A DNA stretch of 64,000 nt. It comes from Paraburkholderia domus (GTDB lineage: Bacteria > Pseudomonadota > Gammaproteobacteria > Burkholderiales > Burkholderiaceae). Numbering within the stretch: position 1 is the first letter of the stretch; each line of letters begins with the position of its first letter. This document shows, one piece after another, positions 30,413 through 39,378 of this stretch. Location: positions 1 to 64,000 of the forward strand of contig NZ_CAJNAT010000010.1 of NCBI RefSeq assembly GCF_905220705.1. The letters are read 5' to 3'. Below the pieces are notes generated by a model, which saw only the letters and a program-made list of their open reading frames with translations, searched no databases and was not told where the DNA came from. Position numbers and translations under genes: made by a program.

Positions 30413-30534
30413 GGCGGACAAGGGCTTGCGCCGGCTTTTTCGGGAAACTTGCCATTGTAGCCGCTGCGGGGCGGTTCCGCCGGGCGCGGGCCCGGCAGGC
30501 GGATGCGCGGCAACGATGGCCCTGGCTGTGGCCG

Positions 30535-30573
30535 CAGCGGAAACAAACAGCGGAAACGACAGTGGAAACAAAA
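30535..30573. repeat. Three short tandem CAG(C/T)GGAAAC units
   Basis: CAGCGGAAACAAA, CAGCGGAAACGA and CAGTGGAAACAAAA follow each other at 30535, 30548 and 30560. They lie in the gap upstream of the homocysteine methyltransferase gene and directly abut a terminator-like hairpin. They may be regulator sites or a neutral microduplication. Confidence 0.5.
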
Positions 30574-30574
30574 C

Positions 30575-30603
30575 GGCCCAGTCAGGAGAAAGCCTGCTGG
30601 GCC
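30575..30603 (-). terminator. Terminator-like hairpin downstream of the DUF3567 gene
   Basis: GGCCCAGTCAGG and CCTGCTGGGCC pair over AGAAAG. On the minus strand it is followed by GTTTTGTTT, so it would stop transcription leaving the DUF3567 gene before the metH pair. The stop codon of that gene is about 95 bases upstream. Confidence 0.65.
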
Positions 30604-30697
30604 GCGTTACTACTGCTGACCGACTTGTAAGGGCCGCCGGCTAAGCCGGTCGGCGCGGTCGATAGTTGTCGCCAAACCGTTACGTTAAACCCTTCAG

Positions 30698-30955
30698 TTA
30701 GTGAAGAATCACCGGTTGATGCATCAGGCTGTCGAATTGCCCGAGGAATTCGTCTACCTCATCCAACGACGGTTCCTCTTCGATCAGCTTTTGCACATGC
30801 TCGCGAAAACGCGCTGCCATTGCACCGTCAATGTAGATTTCGCGCTGCATGTTCTTGTCGACGATCTCGTAGCCACCTGATTTCATGGCCAGCGGGCCTT
30901 CCTGCGGCGGAAACTCGACGACACAATAGTTGGGGCTGTTATAGATCATTTGCAT
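30698..30955 (-). CDS. DUF3567 family protein
   Basis: An 85-residue cytoplasmic protein of the DUF3567 family, typical of Burkholderiales. It starts MQMIYNSPNYCVVEFPP, contains GGYEIVDKNMQREIYIDG and ends with an acidic helix LIEEEPSLDEVDEFLGQFD. ATG 30955 follows AAGGAG at 7 bases. Function is unknown. Monocistronic between two minus-strand units, with a terminator after it. Confidence 0.85.
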   Translation of the reverse strand: MQMIYNSPNYCVVEFPPQEGPLAMKSGGYEIVDKNMQREIYIDGAMAARFREHVQKLIEEEPSLDEVDEFLGQFDSLMHQPVILH

Positions 30956-31072
30956 GGCGACACTCCTTATTTCCGTTGGCTCCTGGCCATTCCTGCGCCA
31001 TAGGTGGAGCTTGTGGTGTGGAATTCAAGGGGTGGGTCCGGATTGACGCTTGTAAAGTTCCGAACCTACCGG

Positions 31073-31861
31073 TTAGACCGGCTTTCCAAGAAACGTTTCA
31101 AGCAGTGCAGCAAAACGGTGAGATTGCTCGATGGGCGCAAGATGAGCAGCCTCGAGCATTTCGAACTGCGCGCCTTGGATGGCGTCTGCTATTGCCTGCG
31201 TAGCAGCAGGTAGCGTGCCCGTGTCGTGGCGGCCTCCCACGGCCAACGTCGGGCAACGTATTGTTCCCAGCTTACCGCGTAGATCGAAATCGCGCAGGGC
31301 TTCGCACGCCATGGCGTAGCCTTCTGACAACGTATGGGTCATCACGTCGCGGATCTGCTCGACTGCTTCGGGGTGCGCGGCCTGGTAATCGGGCGTCAGC
31401 CAGCGGCTCAATGTCGCGGGCACCAGTGATGCCATACCCTCCGTGCGCGCCGTCGCCGCACGTTGGTCCCATAGCGCGCGGCCTTCGGGCGGCGTGCCGC
31501 TCGTGGTGTCGGCAACGGTCAGCGTGTCGACGCGCGACGGATGGTCCAGCGCGAATTGCTGCGCGATCATGCCGCCCATCGACATGCCGACAAGATGCGT
31601 GGTGGGTGCGCCAACTGCGTCAAGCAGCGCGGTGAGATCGCGGGACAGATCGGCGATGCTGAACGGTTCGCTCGATACTGCCGTCTTGCCGTGGCCCCGC
31701 AGGTCATAGCGCAACACCGTGTAGTTGTCACGAAAATAGCCGGCAAGTTGATCCCAAACAGACAGATCGCCGCCGAGCTGGTGAATGAACGTCAGCCACG
31801 GGCCGCCGCCTTCATTGCTCAGCACATAGCGCGTCTCGATACCGTTGATTTTCACTTGCAT
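31073..31861 (-). CDS. 3-oxoadipate enol-lactonase-like alpha/beta hydrolase
   Basis: A 262-residue cytoplasmic alpha/beta hydrolase. The nucleophile is Ser94 in VGMSMGG, the oxyanion region is FIHQLGGD, RYDLRGHG precedes it, and the catalytic histidine is in EAAHLAPIE near the C-terminus. The overall pattern fits PcaD, which opens 3-oxoadipate enol-lactone in protocatechuate degradation. No other pca genes are present nearby, so the substrate is uncertain. ATG 31861 has AAGGAG five bases upstream. Confidence 0.82.
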   Translation of the reverse strand: MQVKINGIETRYVLSNEGGGPWLTFIHQLGGDLSVWDQLAGYFRDNYTVLRYDLRGHGKTAVSSEPFSIADLSRDLTALLDAVGAPTTHLVGMSMGGMIAQQFALDHPSRVDTLTVADTTSGTPPEGRALWDQRAATARTEGMASLVPATLSRWLTPDYQAAHPEAVEQIRDVMTHTLSEGYAMACEALRDFDLRGKLGTIRCPTLAVGGRHDTGTLPAATQAIADAIQGAQFEMLEAAHLAPIEQSHRFAALLETFLGKPV

Positions 31862-32021
31862 GCGGACTCCTTGGAGGGGGACGCAGTGGAAAGGGCCGTT
31901 TGCGCGCGCATCTCCTGTCCTCACTATACATACGCAGCGGCCGCGCGAACGGGTGCAGTTCATGGTGCGAGTGAGCCCCGTCGTAGAAGTTTCAGCGACT
32001 TGTTCGAGACCCTACTCGGCT

Positions 32022-33323
32022 TCAGGGTTTTTCGGGCGAGTTGCCGGGAACGGTCGAGTCGGCCGGTGAAGAGGGGGCGGTGTCGGGCATCGTTGCCGGC
32101 GTGTTAGCGGGCAACGGGTTTGCCGGATTGTCAGGAGAAGTATTGCCGCTGCTATCGGTGCTGCCAGAGCCGCTGGTGCCGTCGGCCGGACTGCCGGCGT
32201 CGTCTGCATTGAGCTTGCCGCGCCACACCAGTTCAAATTGCGTGCCGTTCGGCTCGGTCTGCATGATTCGCGCGGGGAGCCAGCCAAGCGACGGCGCGAG
32301 CCATACGTCGATGCGGCGTAGATCGCCATCATGGCGAGGCAAACGTTTGAAGTGGCGCGTCTCGAGGAAGCCCTGCGCGGTGCGGATGGTCTCGTCGCCG
32401 ATTGTCTCGACTGGCCAGTTCTCGCCGCTGTCGTTGTCGACCACAAAGAACTGCCGCGTCACGCCTGGCTTGTAAGCGGCAGGGTCGCCGCGCACGAGGC
32501 TGGCAAGCTGCATGACCATGCTGAAACGGTCCTGCGCGCCGTCGGGCAGCGGCAGCGAGGCCGGGGTGCGCGTGAAGACGATCACTTTGTCGGTGCGATT
32601 GAAGATCGCCACGTCTTCCGGGCGGCGGCCGCGCTTTTCGATGTATTGATCCGGTGCGAGGCCGAATGCGTCGATGTGGCCATGGCTCGAGTACACGAAC
32701 GTGCCGACGAACGGCAGCGGCACGGAGACGACCATCTCGTAGCTCTGGGCGTTGCTGGTCCAGTGGATGGTGCCGGGCTGGTTGCGCACGCCGTTGTAGT
32801 ACGTGTCGTACTGCAGTTCCCCGGATGGCGGAACGGAGAATTTCACGCCCTCTGACGCGTGAGGCGCACTGGCGGCGGCGGGGGCGCTGGCCGTACCGGC
32901 GGCGGTTGCGCTTGCATTGGTGTTGGCATCAGCGTGACTCGCTGCAGCCGGTGCGCTTGCCACGACATCCGATGCGGCCGCGACCGCGGGTGCCTGCTTG
33001 GCTGGCTGCGTCGCTGTCAACACGTGTTCGCGCGGCTTGCTCGCAGCTGCCTTGTGCGCGGGAGCTGGCGCTGCAGCTTGCTGTGCGTCGGTAGCGGGTT
33101 TGCGTTCGATACGTTCGGGCGTCAGCAGTGCAACCTGCACGGGGACATGCTCGTTGTCAGACGGATTCAGCGTTGCGCGGTTGCGCTCGACCCATTGCGC
33201 CGCAATCCAGTGCAGGACCGCCACCACCAGCAGAACCGCAATCCATCGCCACACCCGCAAACCGCCGCGCGGTCCGGCGGGCGGCGTGCGATCAGGGCGG
33301 CTAGTGGTGGACGGTGATGACAT
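32022..33323 (-). CDS. DUF3108 domain protein, membrane-anchored
   Basis: A 433-residue protein: proline-rich N-terminus, one membrane helix (about 25-43, VWRWIAVLLVVAVLHWIAAQWV), an alanine-rich linker to about 160, then a DUF3108 beta-rich domain (about 165-385, with ELQYDTYYNGVRNQPG and DVWLAPSLGWLPARI) and a low-complexity serine/proline/asparagine tail. DUF3108 domains are thought to be periplasmic; function unknown. A GlyArgGly-style basic region before the helix supports an N-in orientation. The long flexible tail is lineage-variable. Confidence 0.82.
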   Translation of the reverse strand: MSSPSTTSRPDRTPPAGPRGGLRVWRWIAVLLVVAVLHWIAAQWVERNRATLNPSDNEHVPVQVALLTPERIERKPATDAQQAAAPAPAHKAAASKPREHVLTATQPAKQAPAVAAASDVVASAPAAASHADANTNASATAAGTASAPAAASAPHASEGVKFSVPPSGELQYDTYYNGVRNQPGTIHWTSNAQSYEMVVSVPLPFVGTFVYSSHGHIDAFGLAPDQYIEKRGRRPEDVAIFNRTDKVIVFTRTPASLPLPDGAQDRFSMVMQLASLVRGDPAAYKPGVTRQFFVVDNDSGENWPVETIGDETIRTAQGFLETRHFKRLPRHDGDLRRIDVWLAPSLGWLPARIMQTEPNGTQFELVWRGKLNADDAGSPADGTSGSGSTDSSGNTSPDNPANPLPANTPATMPDTAPSSPADSTVPGNSPEKP

Positions 33324-33371
33324 CGGCAAATGAATTCGAACGGGTCGTCGGTGATGGATAGTTTCGAGGCG

Positions 33372-34259
33372 TCAGCGTGGCGCCGCACTATACCCGAGCT
33401 CGTACGAGAGTTTTTGCGCACATTCGCGCAGCGCCGTATCGATCTCGCCGCCCCAGCGGATATCGAACGCGCCTTCATGACCGAGCGCGATCAGTCCCAA
33501 AGCAAGATCGCCGGTCGAGTCGAACACCGGCATGCAGAACGCGTGGATGGTCGGCAGCAACATGCCTTCCACACGCGCCGCTTCGTGCTGCCGCACTTCC
33601 GCGAGCACCCGCTCGACCTCTTCACGTGAGCGCGGGCCGCCCATGTGCGACGAGCGGCGCGAATCAGCCAGTTCACGCTCGAGCATCGCGGCGGTCTTGC
33701 TTGACGGCAGATAGGCGGCAAACAGCAGACCGGTGGCGGAACTGAGCAGCGGCATCACGTCGCCGAGCTTGAGCGATGCTTTGGCTGGATGACTCGATTC
33801 CATCCAGTGGACCATCGTTGGCCCCTGATTGCCCCATACCGCGATGCCCACCGTCAGATCGAGCCGGTCGCGCAGTTCGGCAAGTGCAATGCGCGCAAGC
33901 TTCACGCCGTCGACGCGGGCAAGCCGCGCGAGCCCCAATTGCAACGCGAAGCCGCCCAGCTCGTAACGGCCCGACAGCGGATCCTGTGCCACGACGCCGA
34001 GGCGCAGGAAACTCACCAGATAGCGGTGCGCTTTCGCCGGACTCATAGCCGCGCGCTGCGCCAGATCGCGCAGCATCATCGCGCGCGGTTCGTGGGTCAG
34101 CACCTCGAGCAATCTGAACCCGACTTCGATCGACTGGATGCCGGAGCGCAGCTTTTCCTCGCCGGTCTCGACGGTTTCGTCGTCGGACTCGGGCGTTTCG
34201 AGCGGTTCAGCGGAGTCGGTGTCGGTACGGATCGCGCCGGAGCGGGCAATTGGAGGCAT
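33372..34259 (-). CDS. IclR-family transcriptional regulator
   Basis: About 295 residues: an acidic N-terminal tail, winged helix (IQSIEVGFRLLEVLTHE to KAHRYLVSFLRLGVV, about 40-95) and a C-terminal effector domain (LPTIHAFCMPVFD, LALGLIALG). The gene is divergent from the fumarylacetoacetate hydrolase-family gene, 127 bases apart, so that gene is its probable target. The start is uncertain: ATG 34259 is chosen, but in-frame ATGs at 34340 and 34367 exist and no ribosome site is decisive. Aromatic or ketoacid effectors are common in this family. Confidence 0.88.
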   Translation of the reverse strand: MPPIARSGAIRTDTDSAEPLETPESDDETVETGEEKLRSGIQSIEVGFRLLEVLTHEPRAMMLRDLAQRAAMSPAKAHRYLVSFLRLGVVAQDPLSGRYELGGFALQLGLARLARVDGVKLARIALAELRDRLDLTVGIAVWGNQGPTMVHWMESSHPAKASLKLGDVMPLLSSATGLLFAAYLPSSKTAAMLERELADSRRSSHMGGPRSREEVERVLAEVRQHEAARVEGMLLPTIHAFCMPVFDSTGDLALGLIALGHEGAFDIRWGGEIDTALRECAQKLSYELGYSAAPR

Positions 34260-34386
34260 GAGCGAGGCGCATGGAGCGCGTTCAAAAACAATGAGAAAGG
34301 CGTTAGGCGCGACGGCACTTGGGCCGCGCCGATTCACCATCGTAGAATAGATTCCTTCTATCGTCACTAATACGGTTCAATTCCCT

Positions 34387-35370
34387 ATGAAACTTGCCAC
34401 GCTGAAGGACGGCACGCGCGACGGTCAGCTGATCGTCGTCTCCCGCGACCTGCACACCGCGGCCGTCGCCGACGCGATCGCGCCCACCATGCAGCGCGTG
34501 CTCGACGACTGGGCTTTCTACGCGCCGCAACTGCAGGACTTGTACGACGCGCTCAACCAGGGCCGCGCGCGCAACACCTTCCCGTTCGATGCCAAAGAAT
34601 GCATGGCGCCGTTGCCGCGCGCATTCCAGTGGGCCGACGGTTCGTCGTACGTGAATCATGTGGAGTTGGTGCGTCGCGCGCGTGGCGCGGAAATGCCGCC
34701 GGAGTTCTGGACCGATCCGCTGATGTACCAGGGCGGCAGCGACGACTTCATCGGCCCGAAAGACGACGTGTTGTGCGCGTCTGAAGAATTCGGCATTGAC
34801 TTCGAAGCGGAAGTCGCGGTGATCACCACCGACGTGCCGATGGGCGCCACCCCCGACCAGGCGCTCAGGAGCGTGCGGCTGGTGACGCTCGTCAACGATG
34901 TCTCGCTGCGCAATCTGATCCCCGCGGAACTCGCGAAGGGCTTCGGCTTTTTCCAGAGCAAGCCGGCGACCTCGTTCGCGCCGGTGGCGGTGACGCCCGA
35001 CGAACTCGGCGAGAGCTGGCGCGAAGGGCGCGTGCACCAGCCGATGATCGTCCACTGGAACAACAAGAAGGTCGGCCAGCCCGACGCCGGCACCGACATG
35101 GTGTTCCACTTCGGCCAACTGATCTCGCACGCGGCGAAAACGCGCAACCTGCGCGCCGGCGCGATTGTCGGTTCGGGCACGGTGTCGAACAAGGACGCGA
35201 AGCGCGGCTATTGCTGTATCGCTGAAAAGCGCTGTCTTGAGACGATCGAGCACGGCGCGCCGCAGACCGAATTCATGAAGTTCGGCGATACCGTGAAGAT
35301 CGAGATGTTCGACGAAGCAGGCAAGTCGATTTTCGGTTCGATTGATCAGGGTATTGCGCCGCTGGATTGA
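34387..35370 (+). CDS. Fumarylacetoacetate hydrolase-family protein
   Basis: A 327-residue enzyme of the FAH superfamily. Residues about 75-110 (FQWADGSSYVNHVELVR) and the metal-binding pattern around EFGIDFEAEVAVITTDVP (Glu, Glu, Asp) match it, as does TLVNDVSLRNL and the late GAIVGSGTVSN. Members cleave carbon-carbon bonds in diketo acids; this length and pattern fit fumarylacetoacetate or acylpyruvate hydrolases. An IclR regulator is divergently transcribed upstream. No homogentisate dioxygenase or maleylacetoacetate isomerase is adjacent, so the specific reaction is not proven. Confidence 0.88.
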   Translation: MKLATLKDGTRDGQLIVVSRDLHTAAVADAIAPTMQRVLDDWAFYAPQLQDLYDALNQGRARNTFPFDAKECMAPLPRAFQWADGSSYVNHVELVRRARGAEMPPEFWTDPLMYQGGSDDFIGPKDDVLCASEEFGIDFEAEVAVITTDVPMGATPDQALRSVRLVTLVNDVSLRNLIPAELAKGFGFFQSKPATSFAPVAVTPDELGESWREGRVHQPMIVHWNNKKVGQPDAGTDMVFHFGQLISHAAKTRNLRAGAIVGSGTVSNKDAKRGYCCIAEKRCLETIEHGAPQTEFMKFGDTVKIEMFDEAGKSIFGSIDQGIAPLD

Positions 35371-35619
35371 GGCGGCGATTTGGTGCAGTACGCGGCACCG
35401 GGACCGGGTCCGAATGAGCTTTGTTGTCTAACGAAAGGGTTTCGCCCGATGCCGACGCCACAACGCGCCGCTACACTGACTGGCGCGGCGGCGGCCTCGG
35501 GATAGCGGCTGTCTGTCGATCGCGAAGCCAGCGCAAAATGAACACGAACCGCACTTGAGCAGGACACAAGCAGCACATCGGCAGTACATCAAAACGAAAA
35601 ACCGACGTGAGGAGACAGC

Positions 35620-36843
35620 ATGCCGCGATTTGGATCCCTGGAACAAAGAACAACTCAATGCAATCGCGTATCGAGCGTGCGCGCGATGCCATCGCGGCGC
35701 GGGCTTGCCCATCTTGCCGCCGCGCTGTGTGCCGCGCTACCCGCCTTCGCCCTCGCGCAGGTGAAGATCGGCCTCGTGTTGTCGCTGACCGGGCCGGCTG
35801 CGTCGCTCGGTATTCCTGCGCGCGACACCGCCACGCTGCTGCCCAAACAGATCGGCGGACAGAGCGTCGAGTACATCGTGCTCGACGACGCGTCCGACAC
35901 CACGCAGGCCGTGCAGGACACCAAAAAGCTGATCTCCGAGAATCACGTCGACGTGATCATCGGTTCCTCGATTACGCCGAATTCGCTCGCGATGATCGAC
36001 GTGGTTGCCGATGGCGAAACACCGATGATCTCGCTGGCCTCGTCGGCGAAAATCATCGAACCCGTGGATGCCAAACGCCACTGGGTATTCAAGACCCCGC
36101 AGACCGACGCGATGATGGCATCGGCGATCGCCGAGCATGCGAGCACGCACGGCGTCAAAACGATCGCGTTCATCGGCCAGGCCGACGCGCTTGGCGAAAC
36201 CTTCTACACCGAAGTCGCAAAGTTCGCGCAACTGCATCACATCAGCATGGTGGCGAGCGAGCGCTTCAATCGCACCGATCCGAGTGTGACCGGCCAAGTC
36301 CTGAAGATTCTCGCGACCCATCCGGATGCGGTGGTGGTCGGCGCGGCCGGCACGCCTGCCGCGCTGCCGCCGAAGACGCTCAGGGAGCGCGGCTACAAAG
36401 GGCTGATCTATCACAATCATGGGGTCGGCAATAACGACTTCCTGCGAGTGTGCGGCGCCGATTGCAACGGCACGTTCCTGCCTGCGAGCCCGGTGCTGGT
36501 CGCCGCGCAATTGCCGGCGGACCATCCGGCCAAACGTCTCGCGCTCGACTACATCGCGCGCTTCGAAGCATTGCGCGGACCCGGCAGCGTGTCGGCGTTC
36601 GGTTCTTACACATGGGATGCCGGCATGCTGCTCGGCAACGCGGTACCGATCGCGCTTAAGGCGGCTGCTCCAGGTACGCCGGAATTTCGCCGTGCATTGC
36701 GCGATGCGCTGGAAGCGACACGTGGTCTCGCGGACACCAACGGTGTGGTCAACATGAGCGCCACGGATCACCTCGGACTCGATCAACGGGCGCGCGTGAT
36801 GGTCGAAATCAAGAATGCGAAGTGGGTTTATCAGCCGCAGTGA
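35620..36843 (+). CDS. Branched-chain amino acid-type ABC substrate-binding protein
   Basis: Periplasmic binding protein of the LivJ family, 407 residues from ATG 35620, which has GAGGAG seven bases upstream. From there the N-terminus is a polar 22-residue stretch before a basic and hydrophobic signal segment (MPSRRGLAHLAAALCAALPAFALA). The ATG at 35686 would give a normal signal peptide but lacks a ribosome site. The core has VKIGLVLSLTGPAASLGIP, VDVIIGSSITPNS and FGSYTWDAGMLL. No permease genes follow. Ligand unknown. Confidence 0.87.
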   Translation: MPRFGSLEQRTTQCNRVSSVRAMPSRRGLAHLAAALCAALPAFALAQVKIGLVLSLTGPAASLGIPARDTATLLPKQIGGQSVEYIVLDDASDTTQAVQDTKKLISENHVDVIIGSSITPNSLAMIDVVADGETPMISLASSAKIIEPVDAKRHWVFKTPQTDAMMASAIAEHASTHGVKTIAFIGQADALGETFYTEVAKFAQLHHISMVASERFNRTDPSVTGQVLKILATHPDAVVVGAAGTPAALPPKTLRERGYKGLIYHNHGVGNNDFLRVCGADCNGTFLPASPVLVAAQLPADHPAKRLALDYIARFEALRGPGSVSAFGSYTWDAGMLLGNAVPIALKAAAPGTPEFRRALRDALEATRGLADTNGVVNMSATDHLGLDQRARVMVEIKNAKWVYQPQ

Positions 36844-36940
36844 ATTTGCGCGCGGTTTGCGCTGACGTAGCGCGGAAGGTGCCGAATGCGCCCTTAGGGC
36901 GGCGGTTTCAACAGACACACCGATAGACGGATTGCTCACC

Positions 36941-37822
36941 ATGTCCCAGGCACCACACAGTAACGACGCGTTTTACGCGCACTACCAGTCACTGCAATTG
37001 CACCGCCATCCGCACGGCGTGCTCGAAGTCGTGATGAGCGGCGAGGGCGCGAACAAAAGCGGGCTTGCCACCGCTAACGCGCGGATGCACTTCGAACTCG
37101 CCGAAATCTGGCGCGATATCGATCGGGATCCCGAAACGCGTGTCGCGATCATTCGCGGCGAGGGCAAGGGCTTTTCGGCCGGCGGTGACCTGCAACTGGT
37201 CGAAGACATGGCAACCGATTTCGATGTCCGCGCACGCGTGTGGCGCGAGGCGCGCGATCTGGTCTACAACGTGATCAATTGCAGCAAACCGATTGTCTCG
37301 GCGATGCACGGACCGGCGGTCGGCGCGGGGCTCGTGGCCGGATTGCTTGCCGATATCTCGATCGCGGCGAAGTCGGCGCGCATTATCGACGGCCATACGC
37401 GCCTCGGCGTCGCCGCCGGCGATCACGCGGCCATTGTCTGGCCGCTGCTGTGCGGCATGGCGAAGGCGAAGTATTACCTGCTGCTGTGCGAGCCGGTCAG
37501 CGGGGAAGAGGCTGAGCGGATCGGTCTCGTGTCGCTTGCCGTCGACGAAAACGACCTGCGGCCCAAAGCATTCGAAGTCGCGCAAAAGCTGGCCAAGGGC
37601 TCGCAAACGGCGATTCGGTGGACCAAGTACGCGCTGAACAACTGGCTGCGCTCGGCGGGGCCGACGTTCGACGCGTCGCTGGCATTGGAGTTCATGGGTT
37701 TTGCCGGGCCGGATGTGCGCGAAGGCGTGAACTCGCTGCGCGAGCGGCGCGCGCCGGATTTTGGCGGCGCGGACCCGTGGAGCGGGCCGTCGCGGCACGC
37801 GCCGGGCGGCGGTCGCTCCTGA
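36941..37822 (+). CDS. Enoyl-CoA hydratase/isomerase family protein
   Basis: Crotonase-fold protein of 293 residues. The oxyanion-hole segments are GEGKGFSAGGDL (about 70-81) and MHGPAVGAGLVAGLLADI (about 115-132). The second-half position usually holding the catalytic glutamate of hydratases reads HTRLGVAAGDHA, i.e. without an obvious Glu, which leaves isomerase or other crotonase chemistry open. ATG 36941 is used; an upstream TTG adds three residues. It lies 97 bases after the LivJ-like gene and may be co-transcribed. Confidence 0.85.
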   Translation: MSQAPHSNDAFYAHYQSLQLHRHPHGVLEVVMSGEGANKSGLATANARMHFELAEIWRDIDRDPETRVAIIRGEGKGFSAGGDLQLVEDMATDFDVRARVWREARDLVYNVINCSKPIVSAMHGPAVGAGLVAGLLADISIAAKSARIIDGHTRLGVAAGDHAAIVWPLLCGMAKAKYYLLLCEPVSGEEAERIGLVSLAVDENDLRPKAFEVAQKLAKGSQTAIRWTKYALNNWLRSAGPTFDASLALEFMGFAGPDVREGVNSLRERRAPDFGGADPWSGPSRHAPGGGRS

Positions 37823-38000
37823 AACCGGACGCCGGCGCGTATTGCGCAAAGCCGCGCTGGCCGGCACTTGAGGTGGTGTGCGAGTAGGGCAAACAGCAGC
37901 CCAAACTAAGCGCGATTCACAGGGCCACGCGCGGTATGATCGAATCCGATGCGCGCGGGATGGCGCTATTTCCTTCCCTTTATGCAGCGAGGCGACAAGC

Positions 38001-38795
38001 ATGACCGATACATCCGGCACCACGCCGCCCTTTCCTGGCTTTCCCGGTTTTCCGCCCGCTGAAATGCTCGAACGCATGTGGGGCATGATGCGCCTGTCGC
38101 CGTTCGGTTCGGCTTTGTCTGGCGCGCAGTCTGGCAGCAGCCTCGGGCCGTCGCTGTCGATGATGTCCGACATGATGGCGCCGCTTACCAACGTCGAGGA
38201 ACTCGATAAACGCATCACCGACATGCGAGCGGTCGAGCAGTGGCTCAAGCTGAATCTGAACATGCTGCAGTCCGCCATTCAGGCGCTCGAAGTGCAGCGT
38301 GCAACGCTCGCGACGCTGCGTGCGTTCGGCGCGTTCGCTCAGTCGTCGATGGCGCAGCCGGCTTCCGCGGCTGCTGCGCCGAGTCCCTCGCCGACCGGCT
38401 GGCCGCATCCGGAAACCTCCTCGAGTTCGGCCAGTGCGAGCTCGCCGGACTCCGCCGAGTCGGCAACTGACGAAGCCGAGGCCGCCGCGACGCCCCCGTT
38501 CGACGCCTCCGGCTGGTGGAATCTGCTGCAATCGCAGTTCAATCAGATCGCTCAGTTTGCGATGACGCAGCCCACTGCGGCATCCGGCGGCTCGGCGACG
38601 GACTCGCCGGAAGGCGCGGCGAGCGCTTCGGCATCGGCCGGGAAAGCGGCTGACGCGCCGGGTGAGGCCGCCGCTGACGCGCCGTCCGCAACCAAACGGC
38701 CGGCGGCGAAGCGGGCAGCGACGTCAACTTCAACGTCTACCGGGCGTGCAGGCAGTTCAGGCGCCAGTCCGCGAGCAACGAAAAAGCCTATCTAG
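38001..38795 (+). CDS. phaM: PhaM, polyhydroxyalkanoate granule regulatory protein
   Basis: A 264-residue protein matching PhaM. The N-terminal region is proline/phenylalanine-rich (FPGFPGFPPAEMLERMW) and is followed by the conserved helix NVEELDKRITDMRAVEQWLKLNLNMLQ (about 62-90). The middle is a low-complexity alanine/serine/proline linker and the C-terminus is basic (TKRPAAKRAATS, RATKKPI), which in PhaM binds DNA and links granules to the nucleoid; PhaM also activates PHB synthase. ATG 38001 follows GAGG at 8 bases. Synthase genes are not in this window, but PHB storage is implied. Confidence 0.85.
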   Translation: MTDTSGTTPPFPGFPGFPPAEMLERMWGMMRLSPFGSALSGAQSGSSLGPSLSMMSDMMAPLTNVEELDKRITDMRAVEQWLKLNLNMLQSAIQALEVQRATLATLRAFGAFAQSSMAQPASAAAAPSPSPTGWPHPETSSSSASASSPDSAESATDEAEAAATPPFDASGWWNLLQSQFNQIAQFAMTQPTAASGGSATDSPEGAASASASAGKAADAPGEAAADAPSATKRPAAKRAATSTSTSTGRAGSSGASPRATKKPI

Positions 38796-38897
38796 CGGCA
38801 GGAATGAAACGGAGCAGCCCGACCCACGCCGTGACGTGCAGAGCCTGACGGGTTGGCGAGTCAAACGCAATGAATTCGCCACCTGTCATGGTTTTGA

Positions 38898-38937
38898 CCC
38901 CGATCGTCGGCCACACTCCGCGAATCGGGGCGTTTAT
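38898..38937 (+). terminator. Possible terminator after phaM
   Basis: CCCCGAT at 38898 pairs with ATCGGGG at 38924 over a 19-base loop and is followed by CGTTTATT. The loop is long and the U-tract interrupted, so this is tentative. Confidence 0.4.
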
Positions 38938-39378
38938 TGAGAGAGGTCAAATACGCACTGGAATGGTGTCTGTCAAGGCGCGGAATCCGTAAAGTCAGCG
39001 TGCTATCATTGTGTAAGCTTCATTTGGCTTTTGGGCGTGCACTGAAAACAAGCAATCCAGCCGCCCTTGCTCCATTCGCCTCCGGTACTCCCGGTGCAGG
39101 GCTGGACGGTGCGGATTCATCGCAAGCTGGCTCGACCTCAGGCATAGGGTATCCCTCACCCACGGTTGGCCGCGCAGCGCGTAACTTCTGGTTAGGCGCG
39201 CCGCGCAAATGCCGGACTTCTTTGCTGCCCGGTGCATCTGGGCGGCCGATTACCGCGTAAAATTGAATGCTTGGCCGATAAACGATGCACAAAACGGTGC
39301 GCTTCGTTCGTCATAAGCAAAAGTGCTACACGAAGTAGTTACAGACACAGACAGTATGCGCAGAACAGGGGTGGGACT
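38938..39378. other. Non-coding region, possible structured RNA
   Basis: About 440 bases with no recognisable gene between phaM and the ferritin-like gene. Two overlapping minus-strand open frames of 80-90 codons (about 38995-39292) have no recognisable family and poor starts. Several GC-rich inverted segments are present, including GGCCGCGCAGCGCG near 39169. A TATCAT at 39004 could be a -10 element, but no good -35 is visible. A small RNA or long leader for the downstream gene is possible. Confidence 0.4.

Noticed and set aside
30575..30603. AGTCAGGAGA...CCTGCTGG resembles the B12-box of cobalamin riboswitches near metH
   Set aside because: It has a three-base insertion, is on the strand leading away from metH, and is fully explained as one arm of a terminator hairpin. 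The other conserved riboswitch helices are absent.
31541..32107. 188-codon plus-strand frame opposite the pcaD-like gene
   Set aside because: Antisense to a gene with complete catalytic motifs and ribosome site; extends beyond it into non-coding sequence without any motif.
38995..39292. Two overlapping minus-strand frames of 80-90 codons
   Set aside because: Poor starts, no ribosome site, no recognisable domain; kept only as part of the unexplained non-coding region.
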